A stretch of 64,000 nt of DNA from Streptomyces sp. Root1304. Lineage in GTDB: Bacteria > Actinomycetota > Actinomycetes > Streptomycetales > Streptomycetaceae. Of this stretch, positions 45,203-54,700 are shown in pieces. The notes beneath the pieces were generated by a model that was given only the letters and a program-made list of their open reading frames with translations, made no database searches and was not told the DNA's origin. The stretch lies in the NCBI RefSeq assembly GCF_001426405.1, contig NZ_LMEP01000008.1, forward strand, positions 27,649 to 91,648, written 5' to 3'. The translations under genes were made by a program, and so were the position numbers. Each line of letters opens with the position of its first letter. The stretch's first letter is position 1.

Positions 45203-46228
45203 ATGACCACCAGCACCCGACCCCTCCACCTCGCCGCCGAGCTCGCCCCGGGCTCCGGCGGGGCCCGGCCCGGAGCGGACACCACCGCCCGTACGGTCGC
45301 CCTCGCCCGGCTCGCCGACGCCGCCGCGCTCGACTTCCTCACCCACGACGACTCCTTCGGCCGGCCCGGCCTCGACGCGCTCGCCGTCCTCGCCCGGGTC
45401 GCCCCCGAGACCCGCTCCGTCGGCCTCGTGCCGACCGTGACCACCACCCACACCGAGCCCTTCCACGTCCAGGCCGCCGTCGCCACCCTCGACTGGGTGA
45501 GCCGGGGCCGGGCGGGCTGGCGGATCGCGGTCTCCCCGACCGCGGAGGAGGCCCGGCTCGTCGGCCGGCGGCCGGCCCCGCCGACCGCCGAGCTGTGGCA
45601 GGAGGCGGGCGAGGTCGCCGAGGTCTCCCGGAAGCTGTGGGACAGCTGGGAGGACGACGCCGAGATACGTGACGTGACGACCGGGCGGTTCGTCGACCGC
45701 CGCAAGCTCCACCACGTGGACTTCCAGGGCGCGACCTTCTCGGTCAAGGGCCCCTCGATCGTCCCCCGGCCCCCGCAGGGCAACCCGGTGACCGTCGTCG
45801 ACGCCACCGGCCCGGCCGCCCGTGACACCGCCGCCCACCATGCCGACGTGGCCCTGATCAGGGCCGCCTCCGCCGAGGAGGCCGCCGCCCTCCGCACCGA
45901 ACTGCGGGAGGGGGCCAGCGCCCACGGCCGGGACCCCGGACAGCTGCGCGTCCTCCTCTCGGCGACCGTCGACCTCGACGCGTACGAGGGCGGGCCTGCG
46001 GCGCTCGCCGAGCTGATCGCCGGCTGGCACGGCGGCGGCGCCGTCGACGGCTTCCACCTCGTGCCGGCCGTCCCCGGACGGGACCTGGAGCGGTTCACCG
46101 GCGACACCGTGCGTCGGCTGGCGGACCGCGGCCTCTTCCGTACGGCCCACGAGGGCGGCACCCTCCGCGACCATCTGGGACTCGCCCGCCCGGTCAGCCA
46201 GTACGCGACGGCGGGAGCGACCGCATGA
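45203..46228 (+). CDS. Luciferase-like flavin-dependent monooxygenase (LLM class)
   Basis: 341 residues of the bacterial luciferase-type TIM barrel. Recognisable parts: VALARLADAAALDFLTHDD, VGLVPTVTTTHTEPFHVQAAVATLDWVSRGRAGWRIAVS and KGPSIVPRPPQGNPVTVVD. Uses FMNH2 and O2, commonly to cleave C-S or C-N bonds in sulfonates, alkyl-cysteines or sulfones. Overlaps the larger monooxygenase gene downstream (ATGA). Its substrate is unknown. Confidence 0.88.
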   Translation: MTTSTRPLHLAAELAPGSGGARPGADTTARTVALARLADAAALDFLTHDDSFGRPGLDALAVLARVAPETRSVGLVPTVTTTHTEPFHVQAAVATLDWVSRGRAGWRIAVSPTAEEARLVGRRPAPPTAELWQEAGEVAEVSRKLWDSWEDDAEIRDVTTGRFVDRRKLHHVDFQGATFSVKGPSIVPRPPQGNPVTVVDATGPAARDTAAHHADVALIRAASAEEAAALRTELREGASAHGRDPGQLRVLLSATVDLDAYEGGPAALAELIAGWHGGGAVDGFHLVPAVPGRDLERFTGDTVRRLADRGLFRTAHEGGTLRDHLGLARPVSQYATAGATA

Positions 46229-47526
46229 GCCGGGGCAGGAAGCAGATCCATCTCGCCGCGCACTTCCCCGGCGTCAACTCCACCACCGTCTGGGCCGATC
46301 CGCGCTCCGGATCGCAGATCGACTTCTCCTCCTTCGAGCACCTGGCCAGGACCGCCGAGCGCGGGCTGTTCGACTTCTTCTTCCTGGCCGAGGGGCTGCG
46401 GCTGCGCGAGCACGCGGGACGGATCCACGACCTGGACGTCGTCGGCCGGCCCGAGTCGATCACCGTCCTCAACGCGCTCGCCGCCGTCACCGACCGGCTC
46501 GGGCTGGCCGCCACGGTCAACGCCACCTTCAACGAGCCGTACGAACTGGCCCGGCGGCTCGCCTCGCTCGACCACCTCAGCGCGGGCCGGGCCGCCTGGA
46601 ACGTCGTCACCTCCTCGGACGCCTTCACCGGCGAGAACTTCCGCCGGGGCGGCTATCTGGACCGCGCCGACCGGTACACCCGGGCCGCCGAGTTCCTCGC
46701 CACCGCCCGTGAACTGTGGGACTCCTGGACCCCGGACGGCGAGCCGCGCCCCTTCGCGCACAGCGGGCCGCAGTTCGGGATCGAGGGCGTGTTCACCGTC
46801 CCGCGCTCCCCGCAGGGGCACCCGGTCGTCATCCAGGCCGGGGACTCCGCCGAGGGCCGGGAGTTCGCCGCCTCCGCCGCCGACGTGATCTTCACCCGTC
46901 ACTCGACCCTCGAAGCGGGCCGGGAGTTCTACGCCGACGTCAAGGGGCGGCTCGCCCGGTACGGGCGGGAGCCCGGCGACCTGAAGGTCATGCCGGGCGT
47001 GACGTACGTCCTCGGGGACACCGACGCCGAGGCACAGGAGCACGCCGCCGAGATCCGCCACCGGCAGGTCTCCCCGCAGAACGCGATCCTGGCCCTGGAG
47101 CAGGTCTGGGGCCGTGACCTGTCCGGCTACGACCCCGACGGACCGCTCCCGGACGTCGACCCCGACCCCGAATCGGCGCTCGTCCAGGGCCGGGTGCGGG
47201 TCGCCGACCCGGTGGCGGTGGCCCGGAAGTGGCGGGCGCTCTCCGAGGCCAAGGGCCTGTCGATCCGCCGGACGGTCATCGAGTCGACCGGCCGGCAGTC
47301 CTTCGTCGGCAGCCCGGAGACGGTGGCCGCGGCCCTGGAGGAGTCCGTCGCCACGGACGCCGCCGACGGCTTCATCCTCGTCCCGCACCTGACCCCGGGC
47401 GGTCTCGACGACTTCGTCGACCGGGTCGTCCCGCTGCTCCAGGAGCGCGGGGTCTTCCGTACGGAGTACTCCGGCACGACGCTCCGGTCGCACCTCGGGC
47501 TTCTCGGGCCCGTATGGAAGGGTTGA
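46225..47526 (+). CDS. NtaA/SnaA/DszA-type FMN-dependent monooxygenase
   Basis: 433 residues, full length for the NtaA/SnaA/DszA subfamily. Typical sequence: KQIHLAAHFPGVNSTTVW, FDFFFLAEGLRLREH, DHLSAGRAAWNVVTSSDAF, GHPVVIQAGDSAEGREFAA and the C-terminal FILVPHLTPGGLDDFVDRVV. The group includes enzymes degrading S-alkyl-cysteines (Bacillus YtnJ-type), sulfones and nitrilotriacetate. With a cystine-type transporter and a sulfur-type leader nearby, an organosulfur substrate is the best inference. Confidence 0.92.
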   Translation: MSRGRKQIHLAAHFPGVNSTTVWADPRSGSQIDFSSFEHLARTAERGLFDFFFLAEGLRLREHAGRIHDLDVVGRPESITVLNALAAVTDRLGLAATVNATFNEPYELARRLASLDHLSAGRAAWNVVTSSDAFTGENFRRGGYLDRADRYTRAAEFLATARELWDSWTPDGEPRPFAHSGPQFGIEGVFTVPRSPQGHPVVIQAGDSAEGREFAASAADVIFTRHSTLEAGREFYADVKGRLARYGREPGDLKVMPGVTYVLGDTDAEAQEHAAEIRHRQVSPQNAILALEQVWGRDLSGYDPDGPLPDVDPDPESALVQGRVRVADPVAVARKWRALSEAKGLSIRRTVIESTGRQSFVGSPETVAAALEESVATDAADGFILVPHLTPGGLDDFVDRVVPLLQERGVFRTEYSGTTLRSHLGLLGPVWKG

Positions 47527-47531
47527 GCACC

Positions 47532-48320
47532 ATGAGCACGGATCACCGGCAGGACTGGCAGCACTGGCACGAACAGCGGGAGGCCGCGGTCTCCTCCCCG
47601 TACGGCCCGCTCTCCCTCACGGGCACCCACTGGCTCTCGGACTTCCCGGAAGGGCGAATTCCGGCCGTTCCGGGGGAGTGGCGGGAGGACGGTGACGAGG
47701 TGCTCCTCAGCGCCCGCGCCGAGGACGGGATCACCGTCGACGGCAAGCCCCTCGCGGGCACGGTCAGACTCGCCGCCGACCACGGCCCGATCCACGAGTC
47801 CCGGGTCGAGTCGGCGGGCCGGCGGCTCGTGGTGCTGCGGCGGGAAGGGCTCTGGGCGGTACGGGACTTCGACCCCGGCTCCGAGGCCCGCGCCGCCTTC
47901 CGGGGCATCGAGGCCACCCCGTACGACGAGCGCTGGGTGGTGCCCGGCGTCTTCCGCCCGTACGGGGAGACCCGCAGCGTGCGGGTGGAGAACGCCGACG
48001 GCGTCGAGCGCGGCCTCGGGCTGGCCGGGGAGCTGGTCTTCGAGCTGCACGGCGGCGAACACACCCTCCAGGTGGCCGTCGAGGAGGACGGCTCGCTCTG
48101 GGCGGTCTTCGCGGACGCCACCAGCGGCCGGGACAGCTACCGCTTCCGGTTCCTGCGCCCGGCGGCCCCGGCGGCGGACGGCTCGGTCACCGTGGACCTC
48201 AACCGCGCGCTGCTGCCGCCGTGCGCCTTCGCGGACCACTTCATCTGCCCCTTCCCGCCCCCGGGGAACGCCCTGGACACCGCGGTGGCGGCGGGGGAGC
48301 GGCTGCTGCTCCCCTCCTGA
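47532..48320 (+). CDS. DUF1684 family protein
   Basis: 262 residues, cytoplasmic. Family landmarks: WHEQREAAVSSPYGPLSLTGTHWL at the N-terminus and the ALLPPCAFADHFICPFPPPGN motif at the C-terminus with conserved Pro and Cys. Function unknown; often found near flavin monooxygenases. ATG 47532 is used; an in-frame ATG at 47514 would overlap the monooxygenase stop. Last gene of the operon, closed by a terminator. Confidence 0.85.
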   Translation: MSTDHRQDWQHWHEQREAAVSSPYGPLSLTGTHWLSDFPEGRIPAVPGEWREDGDEVLLSARAEDGITVDGKPLAGTVRLAADHGPIHESRVESAGRRLVVLRREGLWAVRDFDPGSEARAAFRGIEATPYDERWVVPGVFRPYGETRSVRVENADGVERGLGLAGELVFELHGGEHTLQVAVEEDGSLWAVFADATSGRDSYRFRFLRPAAPAADGSVTVDLNRALLPPCAFADHFICPFPPPGNALDTAVAAGERLLLPS

Positions 48321-48349
48321 CCTGGGACGCGGCGCGCTTTCCGGGGAGG

Positions 48350-48386
48350 ACGGGTGCCCCCGGCCACGACGGCCGGGGGCACCCGT
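48350..48386 (+). terminator. Hairpin terminator after the sulfur operon
   Basis: Perfect 16-bp stem (48350-48365 with 48371-48386) and a 5-base loop, 30 bases past the DUF1684 stop. Confidence 0.85.
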
Positions 48387-48519
48387 CCGTCCCGCGGTCT
48401 TGTGCGTCCGCTCCGCGCGGGCCACTATCGACGGCGGTGCATGTCAGGGACACGACACCTGATGGCGCCTCACGGGCCCGTCACCCCCGGGCCCCTCCGC
48501 TTTTCCCAGAAGGAGAACT

Positions 48520-49386
48520 GTGAGGAGCACAGTGAGGAACACCCGCACCCGTCTGCTCGCCCTCGCCGCCGGCATCGCCGCCGTGACGGCCATCGGACTT
48601 CCCGGCGCCCAGGCCGCCCCCGTCCCCGGTCCGGCCGCGGCGGCGCAGCTCGCCCGCGCCGACGCCGCCGTCGACGCCGCCGGGGTCGGCGGCACCGCCT
48701 GGTACGTGGACAGAGCGGCGGGCCGGATCGTCGTCACCGCCGACTCCACCGTCACCGAGGAGGGGATCGCGAAGATCCGTGCGACGGCCGGCGCCGACGC
48801 CGGAGCCCTCCGTGTCCAGCGCACCCCCGGCGTCTTCACGCCCCTGCTCGGCGCGGGCGACGCCATCTACGGCGGCGGCTACCGCTGCTCGCTCGGCTTC
48901 AACGTCCGCAGCGGCAGCACGTACTACTTCCTCACCGCCGGACACTGCGGCAACGTCGCGAACACCTGGTACACCAACTCCGCGCAGTCCACCCTGATCG
49001 GCGCCACCGTCGGGTCCAGCTTCCCCGGCAACGACTACGCGCTCGTCCGCTACGACAACGCCTCGCTCAGCCACACCGGAGGCTTCACCGCGGCCGACGC
49101 CTACGTGGGGGAGTCCGTCAAACGCTCCGGCTCCACCACCGGCACCCGAGGCGGCACGGTCACCGGACTCGACGCCACCGTCCGCTACTCCGGCGGCGGC
49201 ACCGTCCGGGGCATGATCCAGACCAACGTCTGCGCCGAGCCCGGCGACTCCGGCGGCGCGCTCTACGACGGCACCAAGGCGCTCGGCATCACCTCGGGCG
49301 GCAGCGGCAACTGCTCCACCGGCGGCACCACGTTCTTCCAGCCGGTGCCCGAGGCGCTCGCCAAGTACAACGTGAGCCTGTACTGA
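48520..49386 (+). CDS. Secreted streptogrisin-type serine protease (copy 1)
   Basis: 288 residues: signal peptide to ~32 (IGLPGAQA), an alpha-lytic-type prodomain to ~113, then the mature S1 chymotrypsin-fold domain starting near [15 protein letters not shown]. Catalytic triad: His in YFLTAGHCG, Asp in GNDYALVRY, Ser in [11 protein letters not shown]. Cys pairs at RCSLG/GHCG and VCAE/GNCS match streptogrisin disulfides. GTG start with AGAAGGAGAA upstream; a GTG four codons later is possible. Tandem with a second copy. Confidence 0.94.
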   Translation: MRSTVRNTRTRLLALAAGIAAVTAIGLPGAQAAPVPGPAAAAQLARADAAVDAAGVGGTAWYVDRAAGRIVVTADSTVTEEGIAKIRATAGADAGALRVQRTPGVFTPLLGAGDAIYGGGYRCSLGFNVRSGSTYYFLTAGHCGNVANTWYTNSAQSTLIGATVGSSFPGNDYALVRYDNASLSHTGGFTAADAYVGESVKRSGSTTGTRGGTVTGLDATVRYSGGGTVRGMIQTNVCAEPGDSGGALYDGTKALGITSGGSGNCSTGGTTFFQPVPEALAKYNVSLY

Positions 49387-49434
49387 TCCACCACCCAACC
49401 GGGCGCCAACTCCCTTGAAGCATCCGGTAGTTGA

Positions 49435-49482
49435 GGGCCGTACGGCCGAAACACGCCCTTGCGGCGTGAAGTCGTACGGCCC
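49435..49482. terminator. Nested hairpin between the two protease genes
   Basis: Outer 10-bp perfect stem (49435-49444 with 49473-49482) enclosing a second 6-bp stem (49452-49457 with 49463-49468, loop CTTGC). Likely terminates the first protease message or stabilises its 3' end. Confidence 0.55.
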
Positions 49483-49572
49483 GAGACTCCCCCACAGCGC
49501 CGGCCCCCGGGCCGCGCCTCACGGGCCCGACACCCCACGGCGGGCCCCCGATTCCCCTCGGGAGGAACAGAA

Positions 49573-50463
49573 GTGAGGACCATGCGCACCACCCCCACGA
49601 GAACGATCCGGCTGCTCGCCGTCACCGCGGGCCTCGCCGCCGCCGCGGCGCTCGCCGTCCCCACCGCGAACGCCGACTCCGCGCGGACGTACAGCGCCAC
49701 CCAGCTCTCCGCCGCCGGCGACGCCGTCCTCGCCGCCGACGTGGCCGGCACCGCCTGGCGGGTCGACACCGCCACCGGCGCGGTGGTCGTCACCGCGGAC
49801 TCCACCGTCTCCCCGGCCGAGATCGCGAAGATCAAGCGGCAGGCCGGTACCAACGCGGGCGCCCTGCGCATCGAGCGCACCCCCGGCACCTTCAACAAGC
49901 TGATCTCCGGCGGCGACGCGATCTACACGAGCGGCTGGCGCTGCTCGCTCGGCTTCAACGTCAAGGACAGCGCGGGGAACTACTACTTCCTCACTGCCGG
50001 CCACTGCACCGACGGCGCCGGCACCTGGTACTCCAACTCGGGCCGCACCACCGTGCTCGGCTCCACGGCCGGGTCCAGCTTCCCGACCAACGACTACGGC
50101 ATCGTGCGCTACACCAACAGTTCGGTGACCAAGTCCGGCACGGTCGGCAGCGTCGACATCACCAGCGCCGCCAACGCCACCGTCGGCATGTCCGTCACCC
50201 GTCGCGGCTCCACGACCGGCATCCACAGCGGCTCCGTGACCGGCCTCAACGCCACCGTGAACTACGGCGGCGGCGACATCGTCTACGGCATGATCCAGAC
50301 CAACGTCTGCGCCGAGCCCGGCGACTCCGGCGGCCCGCTCTACTCGGGCAGCCGTGCCATCGGCCTCACCTCGGGCGGCAGCGGCAACTGCTCCTCGGGC
50401 GGAACGACCTTCTTCCAGCCCGTCACGGAGGCGCTGAGCGCGTACGGGGTCAGCGTGTACTAG
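49573..50463 (+). CDS. Secreted streptogrisin-type serine protease (copy 2)
   Basis: 296 residues, same architecture as the copy just upstream: signal peptide (AVPTANA, ~34), prodomain with [21 protein letters not shown], mature domain from about [15 protein letters not shown]. Triad His in [10 protein letters not shown], Asp in TNDYGIVRY, Ser in [11 protein letters not shown]. Long identical stretches ([16 protein letters not shown]) show a tandem duplication. GTG 49573 chosen for GGGAGG 7 bases upstream; ATG 49582 is the alternative. Confidence 0.94.
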   Translation: MRTMRTTPTRTIRLLAVTAGLAAAAALAVPTANADSARTYSATQLSAAGDAVLAADVAGTAWRVDTATGAVVVTADSTVSPAEIAKIKRQAGTNAGALRIERTPGTFNKLISGGDAIYTSGWRCSLGFNVKDSAGNYYFLTAGHCTDGAGTWYSNSGRTTVLGSTAGSSFPTNDYGIVRYTNSSVTKSGTVGSVDITSAANATVGMSVTRRGSTTGIHSGSVTGLNATVNYGGGDIVYGMIQTNVCAEPGDSGGPLYSGSRAIGLTSGGSGNCSSGGTTFFQPVTEALSAYGVSVY

Positions 50464-50472
50464 GCCCCACCC

Positions 50473-50518
50473 GGCCGGAAGTCCTCCTGTGAATGCATTC
50501 ACAGGAGGACTTCCGGCC
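50473..50518. terminator. Perfect 46-bp palindrome (bidirectional terminator candidate)
   Basis: Left arm 50473-50495 is the exact reverse complement of 50496-50518, with no central spacer. It lies 9 bases after the protease stop and 28 bases before the end of the convergent membrane-protein gene. Confidence 0.8.
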
Positions 50519-50546
50519 CCGCGGCGGGGGCCTCTCGTCGTGGGTG

Positions 50547-51587
50547 TCAGGCCCGGGGCTCGCCCACCTCCGCGGCGATCGGCTCCGCCTCCGGCTTCCG
50601 CTTCAACGAGGACAGCACCAGGGTGACGGCCGAGCCGACGATCGCCCAGACCGACAGGATCACCATCGACGCGGTCATGTCGTTGCCCTTGAAGTACGCG
50701 ATGGAGCGCGCCGCCCAGGTGCCCGCGCCCGGTGGCAGGTAGGGGCCGATCGCCCGCCAGAACGGGGGCAGCATCGGCAGCGGGAAGGCGCCGCCCGCAC
50801 TGGGGTTGCCGGCGATCACGATGAGCAGGATCGCCAGGCCGATGCCGACGATCCCGAAGACCGACTGCAGGGCGAGGGTGGCGGCGCCGACGGCGAAGAC
50901 CACCAGGGCGCCCAGGCCCCACAGGGCGGCGACGCTGCCGGGCAGGGCGCCGAGGATCGGGCCGACGATGATCGCGCCGCCGAGTCCGCCGAGCACCGCG
51001 TAGAGCGCGAGCGCCCCGAGCCGGATGATCGCCCGCTCCCGGTTCGCGGGCCGCGAGCCGGCGCTGATCGCCAGGATCGCCGCGCAGATGTAGCCGCCGA
51101 CGCACCAGCCGATGACCAGGTAGAAGGCGGAGAGCCCGTTGAAGTCCTGGGAGGAGGACGGGGCCACGTCGACGGTCCGGACGAGGCGCTGGTTGGCCGC
51201 CTCCAGCTTCGTGACCATCGCCTCCAGGGTCGTGGAGAGCACCTTGCCGCCGCCGGAGGCGACGAGCAGGGTGTCGGTGCGGCCTCGGGGGTCGACGATC
51301 AGGGCCCCGTCGATCTCCCGGTTCATGATCTGGTCGCGCGCCTCCGCCTCGTCCGCGACGACACGCGGGTCGAAGGGGTCGCCGGGCAGCTTCTCCAGCC
51401 GGTCGTTCAGGGTGGTGGCGATCTGCTGCTGGGGGGCGACCACACCGAAGGGGACGTCCACGGGTTTCGGATTGTGCAGGGCCCCGACGTACGAGGTGAT
51501 GAACAGGAGCTGGAGGGCGAAGACGCCGACGACGAGCAGGGCGGCTCGTGGGGTGACGGCGCTTTTCAGTTCATCGACGAAGCTCAT
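50547..51587 (-). CDS. YhgE/Pip-like (DUF3533-type) membrane protein
   Basis: 346 residues. One N-terminal span (ALLVVGVFALQLLFITSYVG), an extracellular domain of ~120 residues (VPFGVVAPQQQIATTLNDRLE ... REIDGALIVDPRGRTDTLLVASG), then five spans ending in a short polar tail, the ABC-2-like layout of YhgE/Pip proteins. Role probably in export or envelope stress; not demonstrated. The ATG at 51587 is the first consistent with the family; a longer antisense frame continues through dnaE2 and is not real. Confidence 0.82.
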   Translation of the reverse strand: MSFVDELKSAVTPRAALLVVGVFALQLLFITSYVGALHNPKPVDVPFGVVAPQQQIATTLNDRLEKLPGDPFDPRVVADEAEARDQIMNREIDGALIVDPRGRTDTLLVASGGGKVLSTTLEAMVTKLEAANQRLVRTVDVAPSSSQDFNGLSAFYLVIGWCVGGYICAAILAISAGSRPANRERAIIRLGALALYAVLGGLGGAIIVGPILGALPGSVAALWGLGALVVFAVGAATLALQSVFGIVGIGLAILLIVIAGNPSAGGAFPLPMLPPFWRAIGPYLPPGAGTWAARSIAYFKGNDMTASMVILSVWAIVGSAVTLVLSSLKRKPEAEPIAAEVGEPRA

Positions 51588-51646
51588 GCCCCCCAGGCTC
51601 GGGGGAGGGCGGTGTTTCCGCAGGTGGGAAGGGCCCGAACGGGTTA

Positions 51647-51676
51647 TCGTACGAATGTTCGAGAATAGGCTACGCT
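51647..51676 (+). promoter_or_regulatory. SOS (LexA) box and -10 of dnaE2
   Basis: TCGTAC-GAAT-GTTCGA (51647-51662) matches the Gram-positive LexA box CGAAC-N4-GTTCG at 9 of 10 positions. TACGCT (51671-51676) is a good -10, placing the box over the -35. The same geometry recurs before the ImuB-like gene. Confidence 0.7.
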
Positions 51677-51737
51677 GGGTCCAGGGGGTGGGAACGTACG
51701 TACGAATTCGATGCGGAGTGCGGGAGGTGCGCCAGCC

Positions 51738-54700
51738 ATGCCGGGATTCACGCACCTGCACACCGCGTCGGGCTACTCCCTGCGCTACGGCGCCTCCCAC
51801 CCCGAACGGCTGGCCGCCCGCGCCGCCGCACGCGGCCTGGACGCACTCGCCCTCACCGACCGCGACACCCTCGCGGGCACGATCCGCTTCGCGAAGGCCT
51901 GCGAGAAGGAGGGCGTCCGCCCCCTGTTCGGCGTGGACCTGGCGTACGAACCGACGGCGCGGGGCCCGGCGGGCGGCCCGCAGGACGTGCGCAGGGCGCC
52001 CGTCCGGGGCGGCGCGTTCGTCGACGAGTCCGCACCCCGGGCCGTCTTCCTCGCCCGCTCCCGCACCGGCTGGGCCTCCCTCTGCGCGATGGTCACCGCC
52101 GCCCACGCCGGGGGAGGGGACCGCCCTCTGCTGCCCTGGTCCGCCCTCCACGACGACGTGTTCGTGCTGCTCGGCCCCGCGTCCGACGTCGGCCGCGCCC
52201 TCGCCGCGGGACGCCCCGACCGGGCCGCCCGGCTGCTCGCCCCCTGGCGCGAGCGGTACGGCGACGCCCTGCGCCTCATGGCCGTCGACCACGGACGCAC
52301 CGGCACCGGGTCCGGCTCCCTGCGGCTCGCCGCCCGTACCGTCGGCTTCGCCGCCGAACAGGGCGTCCGGCCCGTCCTGGGCAACGCCGTCCGCTACGCC
52401 GACCCCGGCCAGGGCCCGGTGGCCGACGTCCTCGACTCCGCCCGCCGGCTCGTCCCCATCGACCCCCGCAAGGAACTCGACAGCGGAGAGGCCTGGCTCA
52501 AGGGCCTCGAAGACACCGAAGGGTCCAAGGGGTCCGAGGGCGCCGGCGGCATGCGGGCCGCCGCCGAACGGACCGTCGAGGCCGCGGGCTTCCGCCGGGA
52601 CACCGCCCGCCGGCTCCTCGAACAGACCGAAGCGGTCGCCGCCGCCTGTCTGGTCGACCCCGAGGACGACCTCGGCATCGGCTCCGCCCACTTCCCCGAA
52701 GCGCGTCTCGTCGGCGCCGAACACCGCACCGCCCAGCGCGTCCTCGCCTCCCGGGCCGCCGCCGGCATGGTCCTGAAGGGGTACGAGAAGCGGGGCGCCT
52801 ACTGGGACCGGATGCACCGCGAGCTGGACATCATCGCCCACCACCACTTCGCCACCTACTTCCTGACGGTCGCCCAGGTCGTCGACGACGTGCGGGGCAT
52901 GGGCATCCGGGTCGCCGCCCGCGGCTCCGGCGCCGGCTCCCTCGTCAACCACCTCCTCGGCATCGCGCACGCCGACCCGGTCGAGCACGGCCTGCTGATG
53001 GAACGCTTCCTCTCCAAGCGCCGCACCGCCCTGCCCGACATCGACATCGACGTGGAGTCCGCCCGCCGCCTGGAGGTCTACCGGGCGATCATCGACCGCT
53101 TCGGCACCGCACGCGTCGCCACCGTCGCCATGCCCGAGACCTACCGGGTCCGGCACGCCGTCCGGGACGTGGGCGCCGCCCTCTCCCTGGACCCCGCCGA
53201 GACCGACCGGATGGCCAAGGCCTTCCCGCACATCCGCGCCCGGGACGCGCTCGCCGCCCTCGACGAACTGCCCGAACTGCGCGCACTCGCGGGCGAGAAG
53301 CAGAAGTACGGCAAGCTCTGGGAGCTGGTCGAGGCCCTCGACGCGCTGCCCCGCGGCACCGCCATGCACCCCTGCGGCGTCCTGCTCTCGGACGCCTCGC
53401 TGCTCACCCGTACCCCCGTCGTCCCCACCAGCGGCGAGGGATTCCCCATGTCCCAGTTCGACAAGGAGGACGTGGAGGACCTCGGGCTGCTCAAGCTCGA
53501 CGTCCTCGGAGTGCGGATGCAGTCCGCGATGGCCCACGCCGTCGCCGAGGTCGAGCGGGCCACCGGCACCCGCCCGGACATCGACGCGGTCCCGGAGGGC
53601 GACCCCGAGACGTACCGCCTCATCCGCTCCACCGAGACCCTCGGCTGCTTCCAGATCGAGTCGCCGGGCCAGCGCGACCTGGTCGGCCGGCTCCAGCCCG
53701 CGACCTTCCACGACCTCGTCGTCGACATCTCGCTCTTCCGGCCGGGCCCGGTCGCCGCCGACATGGTCCGCCCCTTCATCGAGGCCCGGCACGGCCGCGC
53801 CCCCGTCCGCTTCCCGCACCCCGACCTGGCGGAGACCCTGCGGGAGACGTACGGCGTGGTCGTCTTCCACGAGCAGATCATCGAGATCGTACGGATCATG
53901 ACCGGCTGCGACCGGGCCGAGGCCGACCAGGTCAGGCGCGGACTCTCGGACGCCGATTCGCAGGGCCGGATCGAGCTCTGGTTCGCCCGGCGGGCCGCGG
54001 AGCGCGGATACGGGGACGAGGTCGTCGCCCGCACCTGGGAGATCGTGGCGGCCTTCGGCTCGTACGGCTTCTGCAAGGCGCACGCGGTGGCCTTCGCCGT
54101 GCCGACGTACCAGTCGGCCTGGCTCAAGGCCCACCACCCGGCCGCCTTCTACGCCGGACTGCTCACCCACGACCCCGGCATGTACCCCAAGCGGCTGCTG
54201 CTCGCGGACGCGCGGCGGCGCGGGGTGCCGGTGCTGCCGCTCGATGTGAACCGGTCGGCGGTCGCCCACCGTATCGAACTGGTGTCCGAGAATCCTCCGG
54301 TGTGGGGGCTCAGGCTCGGTCTGGCCGACGTTCACGGCATCGGCGGGACCGAGAGCGCCCGCATCGAGGCCGGACAGCCCTACACCTCGCTCCTCGACTT
54401 CTGGGAGCGGGCCCGCCCCCGTACCCCCGTCGCCGAACGGCTCGCCCAGGTCGGCGCGCTCGACGCCTTCGGCGCCAACCGCCGCGACCTGCTCCTCCAT
54501 CTGACCGAACTCCGGCGCGTCCACCGGGGAGCCGCCTCCCACGGCGGACAGCTCCCGCTCGCCCAGGGCGGGAGGACCGCCCCCGTCGGCCTGCCCGACC
54601 TCGACGAGACGGAACGCCTCAGCGCCGAACTCGGCATCCTCGGCATGGACGCCTCCCGGCACCTCATGGACGACCACCACGCCTTCCTCCGCGAACTCGG

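Noticed and set aside
44149..47493. Long minus-strand frame antisense to the binding protein and monooxygenases
   Set aside because: Composition is a shadow of the plus-strand genes, which have clear families.
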